From Pseudomonas sp. FP198 (GTDB taxonomy: Bacteria > Pseudomonadota > Gammaproteobacteria > Pseudomonadales > Pseudomonadaceae), in the NCBI RefSeq assembly GCF_030687895.1, contig NZ_CP117452.1, positions 5,006,001 to 5,070,000 of the forward strand: DNA of 64,000 nucleotides. Direction: 5' to 3'. Of this stretch, positions 35,101-44,117 are shown piece after piece (position 1 is the first letter of the stretch; the number at the start of each line of letters is the position of its first letter). The position numbers and the translations under genes were made by a program. The notes under the pieces were generated by a model, which saw nothing but the letters and a program-made list of their open reading frames with translations, was not told the DNA's origin and made no database searches.

Positions 35101-35134
35101 AAAGCGCCCGCTTCCAACAGAAAGCGGGCGCTTT
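35101..35134 (+). terminator. Rho-independent terminator after the chemoreceptor gene
   Basis: AAAGCGCCCGCTT and AAGCGGGCGCTTT form a perfect 13-bp stem with an 8-nt loop, 6 bp after the stop. As it is flanked by A and T runs it may also work for the convergent toxin-antitoxin genes. Confidence 0.9.
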
Positions 35135-35149
35135 ACGTAGCGATGCGGC

Positions 35150-35569
35150 TCATGCGCACCACGGATTGATTACCTCGACTCCTGGAAACTCGAAATCTCT
35201 TATATTGCGCGTAGCAACCGCAGCACCGTGAGCTCGGCAAATCGCTGCGATTTGCGCATCGGCCATGCCAACCGCCTTACCCTTGGCCTCGCATGAAGCG
35301 ACAAGAGTTGCGTACTCAACAGCCGCATGGGCATCAAAAGACAGGATCCTGCCGGCAAAATCCTCTTCGAAGATGGCCATGGCATGGGATTCGAGCTTCT
35401 GCTTTCGCTTGCCGAAAGGCAGCCGAGCTATGCCATGAAGAATTTCCGCTACCGTGACAGCGCAGATAACCAGATCCATTGCGGGCTGCAAATCGACCCA
35501 AGTTAGAACCTTCGTGTCCGGCTCAGCGCGCATGAATTCGGAGATAACATTAGTATCGAGCAATATCAT
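35150..35569 (-). CDS. fitB: FitB/VapC-type PIN-domain toxin
   Basis: A 139-residue PIN-domain endoribonuclease. Acidic active-site residues are seen in MILLDTNVISEFMRAEPD (D5), TVAEILHGIARLP (E near 42), and GMADAQIAAICRAHGAAVAT (D near 103), followed by TRNIRDFEFPGVEVINPW. It has the 'type II toxin-antitoxin system VapC family' length. Its start overlaps the antitoxin stop (ATGA at 35566-35569), so the antitoxin is made first. PIN toxins cleave RNA; the target is unknown. Confidence 0.9.
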   Translation of the reverse strand: MILLDTNVISEFMRAEPDTKVLTWVDLQPAMDLVICAVTVAEILHGIARLPFGKRKQKLESHAMAIFEEDFAGRILSFDAHAAVEYATLVASCEAKGKAVGMADAQIAAICRAHGAAVATRNIRDFEFPGVEVINPWCA

Positions 35570-35811
35570 TCAGAGAAATCCACCGCCTTGGCTTTTTCGT
35601 CACGGGACGGTAGATCCAGCTCAACGCCCCCCAAAGCACTGAACCTGTTTCGAATACGGCTCCCAAGTCCTCCCGCAGGGCTTACCGTCGCTAGCGCGCG
35701 TCCCAAAATAAGACGAGCCTCTTCCTCCATGGAATGACCGTTATGAGCTGCGGCAATACGCAGCTGTTCTTTGATTTGATCATCAAGATTTCGAATCGTA
35801 ATACTGGCCAT
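35566..35811 (-). CDS. fitA: FitA-type ribbon-helix-helix antitoxin
   Basis: An 81-residue protein of the FitA/StbC type: ASITIRNLDDQIKEQLRIAA at residues 2-21 forms the beta strand and first helix of the RHH DNA-binding domain, followed by HNGHSMEEEARLILGRAL. The C-terminal 35 residues would bind and block the toxin. It binds its own operator in this family; the perfect palindrome at 35818-35847 lies 6 bp before the start codon. Confidence 0.9.
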   Translation of the reverse strand: MASITIRNLDDQIKEQLRIAAAHNGHSMEEEARLILGRALATVSPAGGLGSRIRNRFSALGGVELDLPSRDEKAKAVDFSE

Positions 35812-35817
35812 AACGCC

Positions 35818-35847
35818 CCTGCAATCAATGAAATCATTGATTGCAGG
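35818..35847. promoter_or_regulatory. Palindromic operator of the toxin-antitoxin operon
   Basis: CCTGCAATCAATG and CATTGATTGCAGG are perfect 13-bp inverted arms with AAAT between them. The position just before the antitoxin ATG fits an autoregulatory RHH operator. The inner ATCAATG/CATTGAT may be the core. Confidence 0.8.
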
Positions 35848-35881
35848 CTAGTCGAAGACTCATCAAGTTGTCCAGCCGCCG

Positions 35882-36250
35882 TTACACACTGATCGCATTG
35901 GTAAACACCAGCCGATTCCCGAACGGATCACTGATGGTCATGTCCTGGCTGCCCCATGGCATGGCCTGGATTTGCGGGTGGGCGTAGCGGTATTGCTTGG
36001 CCATCAACTGTTGCTGGAACGCTTCCAGCTCATCGGTCTCGATCCGCAGCGCCGAGCCCGGTGTGCAATCGCCGTGGTGTTCGGACAGGTGCAGTACGCA
36101 ATCACCGCGCGACACTTGCAGGTACAGCGGGTAGTCGTCACCAAAGCGATGTTGCCAGTCGACGCTAAAGCCCAGGAAATCGACATAGAACGCCAAGGCC
36201 TTGGTTTCATCGAAAATCCGCAGGATCGGGGTGGTCTTACCGAAGCTCAT
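35882..36250 (-). CDS. Glyoxalase/bleomycin-resistance fold protein
   Basis: A 122-residue VOC-fold protein: TTPILRIFDETKALAFYVDF, then LGFSVDWQHRF, VSRGDCVLHLSEHHGDCTPG and TISDPFGNRLVF. ATG 36250 (MSFGKTTP) is preferred to an upstream in-frame start at 36298. It belongs to the 'glyoxalase superfamily' proteins similar to bleomycin-binding proteins. It may bind a small molecule or act as a dioxygenase-like enzyme. It stands alone between the toxin-antitoxin genes and the D-aminoacylase operon. Confidence 0.85.
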   Translation of the reverse strand: MSFGKTTPILRIFDETKALAFYVDFLGFSVDWQHRFGDDYPLYLQVSRGDCVLHLSEHHGDCTPGSALRIETDELEAFQQQLMAKQYRYAHPQIQAMPWGSQDMTISDPFGNRLVFTNAISV

Positions 36251-36374
36251 GGGTTGCTCCCTGGCTGAAATGACCCAGTTTAGATGGGTTGACCCCAATG
36301 CTTCGGCCTATCAGCCGGCTTCTTTAGTGTCGTAGTGCCATTATTGTGGCGCCAATTAACGTTATATCAGCCGC

Positions 36375-37850
36375 TTACACACCTTTAAAAATCCGAAACC
36401 CCTGGTGCAGATTGCCTTCCCGCGCGAGGAATCGACCTTCCCGGCGGCCGTTTGCCTGGCCATCGCGATAACTCGGGACGCCGTTGACCCATACGCCATC
36501 GATGCCCTCGGCAGCCCGTTGCGGTTGGTTGAAATCGGCGACGTCGCGGACGGTTTGCGGATCGAACAACACCAGGTCGGCCCAATGTCCTTCGCGGATT
36601 TCACCCCGTTCCTTCAAGCCAAAGCGTGCAGCCGAAAGGCCGCTCATCTTGTGCACGGCGGTGTGTAACGGAAACAGCCCGATGTCTCGACTGAAATGTC
36701 CCAGCACTCGTGGGAAAGCGCCCCACAACCGAGGATGGGGAAACGGGTCCTCGGGCAAACCGTCGGAGCCGACCATCGACAACGGGTGCGCGAGGATGCG
36801 TCTTACGTCGCTTTCGTCCATGCCGTAGTACACCGCGCCGGCAGGCTGCAGGCAGCGCGCGGCTTCCAGCAGTGGCATGCCCCATTCGGCGGCGATGTCG
36901 ATCAAGTCCCGTCCGCTCATGTGCGGGTGCGGCGCCGACCAGGTGATAGTGATGCGATGGGCATCGGTCACTTGCTTGAGGTCCAGCGTCGAAGAGCTCG
37001 CCGCGTAGGGATAACAGTCGCAACCGACGGGATGGCTTCTGGCGGCACTTTCCAACGCCGCGAGCACCTGTGGGCTACGCCCCCAGTTACCTGCCCCCGC
37101 ACATTTGAGGTGGGAAATGATTACCGGGCTCCGGGCATGACGGCCGATCTGGAAGGCCTCGTCCATCGCTTCCAGCACCGGTTCGAATTCGCTGCGCAAA
37201 TGGGTGGTGTAGACCGCGCCGAACGCTGCCAACTCTTCACTCAGTTGCATGACTTCATCGGTCGACGCGCAGAACGCGTTGGCGTAGGCCAGGCCAGTGG
37301 ATAAACCCAGCGCACCGTCCTCCAGGCTTTCGCGCAGTTGCTGACGCATGGCGGCGATTTCTCCTGCGCTGGCGGTGCGCAGCAGATCGTCCAGGTGGTT
37401 GCTGCGCAACGCCGTGTGCCCGACCAGTGCCGCGACATTGACCGCCGGCGTGGCGGCCTCCACCGCCGAACGATAATCAGCGAAACGTGGGTAGGCGAAC
37501 GCCTGGGCAGTACCGAGCAGGTTCATCGGGTCCGGTGGATCGCCCCGCAGGCTGACGGGCGCAGCGCTGATGCCGCAATTGCCGACAATGACCGTAGTGA
37601 CGCCCTGACTGAGTTTGGGCAGCATCTGCGGTTGGCGTATGACTACCGGGTCGTCGTGGGTATGCACGTCGATGAATCCTGGCGCCAGCACCCGGCCGGC
37701 GGCGTCGACTTCTTCAGTCGCCCGGGCGGCGCCCAGGTCGTCGCCGATGTGTTCGATACGACCGGCGCGGATCGCCACGTCGGCGCTGTAGCCGGGCTTG
37801 TCGCTGCCGTCGATGATCAACGCGTTGCGAATGAGCGTGTCGTAGTGCAT
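36375..37850 (-). CDS. N-acyl-D-amino-acid deacylase (D-aminoacylase)
   Basis: The 491-residue amidohydrolase follows the D-aminoacylase pattern. It starts MHYDTLIRNALIIDGSDKPG; metal motif GFIDVHTHDD lies near residue 62, the Cys ligand region TVIVGNCGISAAP near 91, HLRSEFEPV near 212, ISHLKCAG near 240, and the catalytic Asp in SMVGSDGLPEDPFPHPRLWG near 355. It hydrolyses N-acyl-D-amino acids to D-amino acids and a carboxylate. ATG 37850 fits the family. The RpiR regulator stops 1 bp before its start and a (broken) permease lies further upstream, forming one catabolic unit. Confidence 0.9.
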   Translation of the reverse strand: MHYDTLIRNALIIDGSDKPGYSADVAIRAGRIEHIGDDLGAARATEEVDAAGRVLAPGFIDVHTHDDPVVIRQPQMLPKLSQGVTTVIVGNCGISAAPVSLRGDPPDPMNLLGTAQAFAYPRFADYRSAVEAATPAVNVAALVGHTALRSNHLDDLLRTASAGEIAAMRQQLRESLEDGALGLSTGLAYANAFCASTDEVMQLSEELAAFGAVYTTHLRSEFEPVLEAMDEAFQIGRHARSPVIISHLKCAGAGNWGRSPQVLAALESAARSHPVGCDCYPYAASSSTLDLKQVTDAHRITITWSAPHPHMSGRDLIDIAAEWGMPLLEAARCLQPAGAVYYGMDESDVRRILAHPLSMVGSDGLPEDPFPHPRLWGAFPRVLGHFSRDIGLFPLHTAVHKMSGLSAARFGLKERGEIREGHWADLVLFDPQTVRDVADFNQPQRAAEGIDGVWVNGVPSYRDGQANGRREGRFLAREGNLHQGFRIFKGV

Positions 37851-37851
37851 G

Positions 37852-38712
37852 TCAGTCTCCCAGCGGCAGGTCGTCCTCGCCGCCTCGGTAATCGTCCAGG
37901 GCGAGCTTGACCCGCCGCAGGCGCTCTTGATTGTCTTGCGGATGGGCCAGCGCCAACTCGGTGGCGAGCACATCGATCGCCAACAGCATGCCGTAGCGCG
38001 CCGCCGTGGGTTTGAAAATGAACGAGGTTTCGGCGCCTTGCAGCGGCAGCACCACATCGGCCAGGTGGGCCAGCGGCGAGTCGGCACGGGTAATCGCCAG
38101 GACCGGTGCTCCGTAGCTGCGCGCCAGTTCGACCGCGCCGAGGAGCTCCGGGGTGATACCGGTCAGTGAACAGGCAATCACCAGATGCTGATCGCTCAGC
38201 GAAGTGGCCGTGATGCGCATCATCAGCGGGTCGCGGCAAGCGGCGATCGGGTAGCCGAAACGCACCAGGCGAACCTGCAACTCTTCACCGCACAGCGCCG
38301 ACCACCCGCCGAGCCCGAACGCATGGATCATCCGCGCCTTGCCGATCATCCGTACCGCGTCGGCGAAGCGTGACTCTTCGAATGCCGACAGGTGCTGGCG
38401 CAGCGTTGACTCGATATCGCCGACGATCTGCCCATAAAACGCCGACTGCTCGGGCGCGCCCGTGGGGTCGAGGAAACGGCTGCCGACGCCACTGGCCTGG
38501 GCCAGTTGCAGGCGCAGATCGCGCAAATCGCGGCAACCGACAGTCCGGGCAAAACGCGACAGCGTGGCGCTGCTGACTTCGGCGCGTTGGGCCAGTTCAT
38601 CCAGGCTGGCGGAAGCGGCAAATCCTACGTCGTCGAGCATCAGCCGCGCGATTCTTCCTTCGCCTGCACTGAAGAAATCCTGACGGGAGCGGATCTGGTA
38701 AAGGATGTCCAT
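37852..38712 (-). CDS. MurR/RpiR-family transcriptional regulator
   Basis: This 286-residue regulator has an N-terminal HTH_6 domain (ARLMLDDVGFAASASLDELA, then QRAEVSSATLSRFARTVGC, residues about 20-65) and a C-terminal SIS sugar-phosphate-binding domain (HAFGLGGWSALCGEEL near 130, VIACSLTGITPELLGAVELA near 176). The SIS domain in such regulators senses phosphosugars or amino-sugar acids. It lies between the permease and D-aminoacylase genes and probably regulates that operon. Confidence 0.88.
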   Translation of the reverse strand: MDILYQIRSRQDFFSAGEGRIARLMLDDVGFAASASLDELAQRAEVSSATLSRFARTVGCRDLRDLRLQLAQASGVGSRFLDPTGAPEQSAFYGQIVGDIESTLRQHLSAFEESRFADAVRMIGKARMIHAFGLGGWSALCGEELQVRLVRFGYPIAACRDPLMMRITATSLSDQHLVIACSLTGITPELLGAVELARSYGAPVLAITRADSPLAHLADVVLPLQGAETSFIFKPTAARYGMLLAIDVLATELALAHPQDNQERLRRVKLALDDYRGGEDDLPLGD

Positions 38713-38736
38713 GGCGGCACCTGTGTTGAAGCGCGA

Positions 38737-40087
38737 TCAGAGCACGCGCGCAAGCCCGAGGGTCAAGCCGAACGCGACCAGGGAGATCAACGTTTCGAGC
38801 ACGGTCCAGGTCTTGAAGGTTTGGGTGACGGTCATATTGAAGTATTCCTTGATCAACCAGAAGCCGCCGTCGTTGACGTGGGAAAAGATCACCGACCCGG
38901 CGCCAGTCGCCAGCACCAACAGTTCAGGATGGGGATAACCGAGGCCGATCGCCACGGGCGCGACAATGCCCGAGGCCGTGGTCATCGCCACCGTCGCCGA
39001 ACCGGTGGCGACGCGCATCAACGCGGCGAACAGCCAGCCCATGACCAACGGCGACAACTGGAACTCCTGGGCCAGCCCCACGATCTGCTGGGTCACGCCA
39101 GCGTCCACCAGAATCCGGTTCAAACCACCGCCGGCGCCCACCAACAGGGTGATGCTGGCCGTCGGCGCCAGGCACTCGTTGGTGAACTTGAGGATTGATT
39201 CGCGGTTGAAGCCTTGGGCCAGGCCGAGGGTCCAGAAGCTGAGAATGGTCGCCAGGAGCAAGGCGATCACCGAGTTGCCGATAAACAACAGGAACTGGTT
39301 GAAACCGCTGCCCGGTGTGGAAATCAGGTTGGCCCAGCCACCGATCAGCATCAGGACCACCGGCAACAGGATCGTCCCTAACGTGATACCGAAGCCCGGT
39401 AGGTTGGCACGTGGCTCGCGGTCGAGAAATTGCCGCTCCAATGGGTTCTCGGCCGGCAACTGAATGCGTGGCACGATGAATCTGGCGTACAGGGGACCGG
39501 CGATGATTGCGGTTGGAATGCCGATCAGGATGGCATACAGCAGGGTCTGCCCCACCGAAGCCTGGAATGCCTGCACCGCCAGCATCGCCGCCGGGTGCGG
39601 CGGGACCAGGGCGTGGACCACCGACAACCCGGCCACCATCGGCAGGCCGACCATCAGGATCGACACGCCGACCCGCCGGGCAATCGTGAATGCGATAGGC
39701 ACCAGCAGCACAAAGCCGACCTCGAAAAACAATGGCAAACCCCACCAGGAACGCAATGCACACCATCGCCCAGTGAGCGTTGCGCTCGCCGAAGCGCTCG
39801 ATCAGCGTCTGCGCCATCCGCTCCGCGCCGCCGGACTCGGCCATCATCTTGCCGAGCATCGTGCCCAAGGCCACCACCAGCGCAATGTGCCCCAGGGTTT
39901 TGCCCACACCCGCCTCGTAGGCGCCCACGACGCCGGACGGTGGCATCCCGGCCAGCAGCGCCAGGCCGATGGAAACCAGGGTAATCACGATGAACGGGTT
40001 GAGACGGTAGCGCGCGATCAGGACAATCAGCGCAATGATCGCAATCGCCGCGTAGACCAACAGCCAATAACCGAAATCAGGGGCCAT
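38737..40087 (-). pseudogene. GntP-family permease, frameshifted
   Basis: The first half (from ATG 40087, MAPDFGYWLLVYAAIAIIAL, to AHWAMVCIAFLVG) and the second half (GLPLFFEVGFVLLVPIAFTI to the stop at 38737) are in different frames. Joined they give a normal gluconate:H+ symporter-type protein of about 449 residues with GSATVAMTTASGIVAP and HVNDGGFWL. The shift lies in a C4 run at 39740-39743 (GGGG on the coding strand), where GGG would restore the frame. One extra base, real or a sequence error, explains this. It probably imports the substrate of the D-aminoacylase operon. Confidence 0.85.
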
Positions 40088-40419
40088 GCGTTACTCCTCG
40101 AATGGGGTCACGTCGTTGTTTATGAAACTCATAAATCATTTCGAGAAGAAATCTACAAACCCGCTGAAAGTAATTTTCGCCCACAGACAAAAAATGTCGC
40201 GCTGGGACATCGCGACAAGGTGCCGATGAAAATCCACAGCCGAATTTTCATCGCCTGACAGGCCCCTCGTGGCGAGGGAGCTTGCTCCCGCTGGCCTGCA
40301 CAGCAGGCCCCTGAAGCCAATCACTGGCCCCAAGGTTCTCGATTCCGTACCATTCCCCCCTGCTTTTCGCACCACTTCTCCGGCAGCCGACCCTTCACCG
40401 GCGCCCAATCAGGTAAACC
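40088..40419. other. 332-bp intergenic region with one solitary REP
   Basis: It holds a REP element at 40269-40309 and the upstream regions of the permease (minus) and SulP (plus) genes. No further gene is supported. Confidence 0.5.
40269..40309. repeat. Solitary REP (GTGGCGAGGGAGC family)
   Basis: A single arm at 40269-40292 is followed by the small hairpin GGCCTGC aca GCAGGCC (40293-40309). No inverted partner is found within the next 100 bp, so this is a REP singlet. Confidence 0.8.
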
Positions 40420-41865
40420 ATGAAACCAGCTCGTCTTCGCGCCGACGCCCTCGCCGGCCTCACCACCTCGTTCGCCTTGCTCCCGGAATGCATTGCCTTC
40501 GCCCTGGTTGCGCATCTGAATCCGCTGATGGGCCTGTATGGCGCCTTCATCATCTGCACCTTGACCGCCCTGCTCGGCGGGCGGCCGGGCATGGTTTCGG
40601 GGGCGGCGGGGTCGATGGCGGTGGTGATCGTCGCGCTGGTGGTGCAACACGGCGTGCAGTACCTGCTGGCCACGGTGCTGCTGGGCGGATTGATCATGAT
40701 GGCGTTCGGGCTGCTGCGGCTGGGCAAGCTGGTGCGGATGGTGCCGCACCCGGTGATGCTCGGTTTCGTCAATGGCCTGGCGATCGTCATCGCGTTGGCG
40801 CAACTGGAGCATTTCAAGAGCGATGGAACCTGGCTGAGCGGCGCCCCGCTGTACCTGATGGCCGGCCTCGTGGCGTTGACCATGGCCATCGTCTATCTAC
40901 TGCCGCGCCTGACCCGTAGCGTACCGCCGGCCCTGGTGGCAATCCTCGGTATTGGCCTGGCGGTGTACTTGCTTGGCCTGCCGACCCGGACGCTGGGCGA
41001 CATGGCGCACATCGCCGGTGGCTTGCCGGTCCTTACCCTGCCAGATATCCCTTGGAACCTGGAAACCCTGCTGATTATCGCGCCCTATGCGGTGGTCATG
41101 GCGATGGTCGGCCTGCTGGAAACGCTGCTGACCCTTAACCTCACCGACGAAATCACTGAGAGTCGTGGTTATCCAGACCGTGAGTGCGTGGCATTGGGCG
41201 CGGCAAACATGGCGTCCGGCCTGTTAGGCGGCATGGGCGGTTGCGCCATGATCGGCCAGACGGTGATCAACCTGAGCTCCGGCGGGCGCGGCCGGCTATC
41301 CGGGGTGGTGGCTGGGGTGATGGTGTTGCTGTTCGTGCTGTTCCTGTCGCCACTGATCGAGCGCATTCCGTTGGCCGCGCTGGTGGGCGTGATGTTCGTG
41401 GTCGCTCAGCAGACCTTTGCCTGGGCCTCGTTGCGGGTGATCAACAAGGTGCCGGCCAATGATGTGCTGGTGATTATCGCGGTCACCGTCATCACCGTGT
41501 TTACCGACCTGGCCGTCGCGGTGCTCTGCGGGATTGTCATCGCGGCGCTCAACTTCGCCTGGCAACAGGCCCGGGAGTTGTACGCCGACACGCACCTGGA
41601 AGCCGATGGCAGCAAGCTTTATCGGCTGCACGGCACGTTGTTCTTCGCCTCGACCACGCCGTTCCTCAACCAGTTCGACACGGCCAACGACCCCGACCTG
41701 GTGACCCTGGACTGCCGCCACTTGAGCTTCGTCGACTACTCGGCCATCGCCGCGCTGATGACCCTGCGCGAGCGCTACAGCAAGGCGGGCAAGCATTTGC
41801 GGGTGTTTCATCTGTCCGAGCGCTGCAAGCAGATGCTCAAGCGCGCGGGTGTGCATCACGACTAA
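40420..41865 (+). CDS. SulP-family anion transporter with STAS domain
   Basis: A 481-residue transporter. The SulP membrane part has about 11-12 segments starting RADALAGLTTSFALLPECIA near residue 8-27, with NGLAIVIALAQLEHF near 123 and LLGGMGGCAMIGQTVINLSS near 270. A C-terminal STAS domain follows (LVTLDCRHLSFVDYSAIAAL near 430). SulP proteins carry sulfate, bicarbonate or C4 dicarboxylates; the substrate is not predictable here. It is a single-gene unit ending at a REPIN. Confidence 0.9.
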   Translation: MKPARLRADALAGLTTSFALLPECIAFALVAHLNPLMGLYGAFIICTLTALLGGRPGMVSGAAGSMAVVIVALVVQHGVQYLLATVLLGGLIMMAFGLLRLGKLVRMVPHPVMLGFVNGLAIVIALAQLEHFKSDGTWLSGAPLYLMAGLVALTMAIVYLLPRLTRSVPPALVAILGIGLAVYLLGLPTRTLGDMAHIAGGLPVLTLPDIPWNLETLLIIAPYAVVMAMVGLLETLLTLNLTDEITESRGYPDRECVALGAANMASGLLGGMGGCAMIGQTVINLSSGGRGRLSGVVAGVMVLLFVLFLSPLIERIPLAALVGVMFVVAQQTFAWASLRVINKVPANDVLVIIAVTVITVFTDLAVAVLCGIVIAALNFAWQQARELYADTHLEADGSKLYRLHGTLFFASTTPFLNQFDTANDPDLVTLDCRHLSFVDYSAIAALMTLRERYSKAGKHLRVFHLSERCKQMLKRAGVHHD

Positions 41866-41885
41866 AGATTGCCAACACAAAACCC

Positions 41886-41975
41886 TGTGGGAGCGAGCTT
41901 GCTCGCGAAGGCGGCCGGTCAGTCGAAGCACATGTTGCCTGGTCTTCCGCATTCGCGAGCAGGCTCGCTCCCACA
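41886..41975. repeat. REPIN (GTGGGAGCGAGC family)
   Basis: Arms at 41886-41908 and 41953-41975 are inverted copies with one mismatch (AGCTTGCT against AGCAGGCT). It lies between convergent genes and may help end transcription from both. Confidence 0.85.
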
Positions 41976-42018
41976 GGTCCTGGGTTTTACTTATGGATCT
42001 CACCAGCTCTGATGTAAC

Positions 42019-42912
42019 TCACGCCATCTCATCAAGAATCCAAGCCACCACCGACGTGCGCTTCGGCGTCCACCCCAACAGCTCACGGGCATTCTTGCCG
42101 CGCACGCGACTGTTGGAGCCCAGGCCGTAATTGGCCATTTCATAACCCCACTCGGCTTCGGCCTCCGCCAGCGGCCAATCCTGCGGTTCGCCAAGGTTCA
42201 GCGCCTGAGCCATCGCGGTGGTCATCTCGATGAACGAAGCTTCACCGCTTTCGACGAAGTAGAACGTGCCTGGCTGGTTGCGGGTCAGGGCCAGGGTGTA
42301 CAACTCGACCACGTCCTCGATGTGCACGTTGGACCAGATGTTCTGCCCCGGTCCGACATGCCGCACCACGCCTTTTTTTCGTGCCTGCTTGAGCAGGCGC
42401 GGCAGTTGCACGCTGTCACGCTTGACGCCCAGGCTGTGGCCGTAGATCAGCGTGTTGCAGATCACCGCCGAGTTCACGCCGTGCTTTGCCGCGTCGAGAA
42501 TCAGGTTGTCGATCGCGACACGGGGCGCCTTGTCGGCGGTAGGTTGCGGCAGGGAGTCTTCGTAGTAGATGTCATCGCTGGCACGACCGCTCGATGCGTC
42601 GCCGACGATGCTCGAACCGCTGGTATGCAGCAACACCTTGTTCGAGCCCTTGAGCGCCTCGACCAACGCTTCGGCCGCGCCACGATGATCGCTACTGGCG
42701 GCGTTGATCACCGCGTCGGCGGCTCGTGCCTGTTTGATCAGCAGCGCGCTGTCTTCGAGGGTGCCGATAATCGGCGTGATACCCAGCGCGCTCAACTCGT
42801 CGGCTTGTTCGGCGTTGCGCACCAGGCCAGTGACCTGATGGCCGGCCCGCACGAGACCGGTGGCAATGGAACCGCCGATAAAGCCGGCAGCGCCGGTGAC
42901 AAAAACATTCAT
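42019..42912 (-). CDS. NAD(P)-binding extended/atypical SDR (epimerase-like)
   Basis: A 297-residue protein with NAD(P)-binding motif VFVTGAAGFIGGSIATGLVR at residues 3-22, INAASSDHRG near 68, and IWSNVHIEDVVELYTLAL near 195. The usual YxxxK is not clear (an atypical SDR); the segment DDIYYEDSL near 113 stands in that region. It may be a sugar epimerase or reductase-like protein. A LysR gene lies 102 bp upstream on the same strand. Confidence 0.85.
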   Translation of the reverse strand: MNVFVTGAAGFIGGSIATGLVRAGHQVTGLVRNAEQADELSALGITPIIGTLEDSALLIKQARAADAVINAASSDHRGAAEALVEALKGSNKVLLHTSGSSIVGDASSGRASDDIYYEDSLPQPTADKAPRVAIDNLILDAAKHGVNSAVICNTLIYGHSLGVKRDSVQLPRLLKQARKKGVVRHVGPGQNIWSNVHIEDVVELYTLALTRNQPGTFYFVESGEASFIEMTTAMAQALNLGEPQDWPLAEAEAEWGYEMANYGLGSNSRVRGKNARELLGWTPKRTSVVAWILDEMA

Positions 42913-43014
42913 GGGTAACTCCTTGGCGAGATCAGTGATGGGACGAGTATCGAGGAGCGTTCCTTGCCGAAACAGTCCACATTGCCCAAATCACTCTTGC
43001 CTTGAAGTCACGAA

Positions 43015-43926
43015 TCAGCCTCTAAATTCTCGCGACGCGTAGTCGGCGAGCTTGCCTTGGATGAAGTCCAGGAAGCACTGGATCCGCAACGCCAGCTGGG
43101 AGTTGCGGTAGTACACCGCGTTGATCGGCTGGCGGTAGCCGCTGTTGGCATCGGCCAGCAGCACCTTGAGGCGATCGGCGCTGATATCGTCGCGCGTCAT
43201 GAAATCCGACAGGCAAGCGATGCCCTGCCCTTGCAGCGCCAGGTGACGCACCGTTTCGCCGCTGGACGCGCTGATGGCCGGCTGGATCGGCCAGCGGTCA
43301 CCGTGGATGTGGCGCAGCGGCCATTGGTTGAGCCCATCGTTCTGGGCAAACCCCAGCAGCGAATGCTCCACCAGCTCGGCCACGCTTGAAGGTGTGCCAT
43401 GGCGCTTGAGATAGGCCGGGCTGGCGAGGATGTGCAACGGACTACATCCCAGCGACCGTGCGTGAAGCGTCGAGTCGGTCAGGGTGCCGATGCGGATGGC
43501 GACGTCTGTGCTTTGCTCGAGCAGATCGATGATCAGGTCGTTGCTGTTGAGTTCGAGCTGGATGTCCGGGTAGAGCGTGCGGAACTCTTCGATATGAGGA
43601 ACGATGGCGTGCAGCATGAACGGCGATGCGGCATTGATCCGCAAGCGCCCGGCGGGGTTCTTCTGGCGGGAAGACAGGCGTTCTTCCAGCTCGTCCATCT
43701 GGTCGAGAATGCCCTTGGCATGCTCGAAGAAATACTTGCCTTCTTCAGTCAGGTCCATGCGCCGCGTGGTGCGGTTGATCAGCGTGGTATCGAGCTTGGC
43801 CTCCAGGCGCGACAACGTACGGCTGACCGCCGACGGCGTCTGCCCGACCTGCTCGGCGGCGGCGGAAATCGATCCGCATTCGATCACGCAGACAAAAATC
43901 TGCAACTCGTCGGATCTGGCTTTCAC
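43015..43926 (-). CDS. LysR-family transcriptional regulator
   Basis: A 303-residue LTTR with HTH VIECGSISAAAEQVGQTPSA, then VSRTLSRLEAKLDTTLINRT in residues 12-55, of the CrgA-like subgroup (RRMDLTEEGKYFFEHAKGIL). The effector domain follows. The nearest target is the epimerase-like SDR just downstream. It precedes it by 102 bp and reads in the same direction, so the two may form a unit. Confidence 0.88.
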   Translation of the reverse strand: MKARSDELQIFVCVIECGSISAAAEQVGQTPSAVSRTLSRLEAKLDTTLINRTTRRMDLTEEGKYFFEHAKGILDQMDELEERLSSRQKNPAGRLRINAASPFMLHAIVPHIEEFRTLYPDIQLELNSNDLIIDLLEQSTDVAIRIGTLTDSTLHARSLGCSPLHILASPAYLKRHGTPSSVAELVEHSLLGFAQNDGLNQWPLRHIHGDRWPIQPAISASSGETVRHLALQGQGIACLSDFMTRDDISADRLKVLLADANSGYRQPINAVYYRNSQLALRIQCFLDFIQGKLADYASREFRG

Positions 43927-43955
43927 GTATCCCTTCCTTATCGACTGATCTCTCT

Positions 43956-44086
43956 TGTGGCGAGGGGATTTATCCCCGCTGGGCCGCGAAGCGGACCTGA
44001 ACCAACGACGAAATATAACTGGATAAATGCATCGTCAGCCTCGGCGTCTGCTTCGCAGACGAGCGGGGATAAATCCCCTCGCCACA
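43956..44086. repeat. REPIN variant (GTGGCGAGGGGATTTATCCCC)
   Basis: Perfect 25-bp inverted arms at 43956-43980 and 44062-44086. The core GGGGATTTATCCCC replaces the GGGAGCTTGCTCCC of the other copies, marking a third sequence variant. Confidence 0.88.
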
Positions 44087-44117
44087 GGATAGTAGCGGGA
44101 TACGTGGCAAAAAATGC

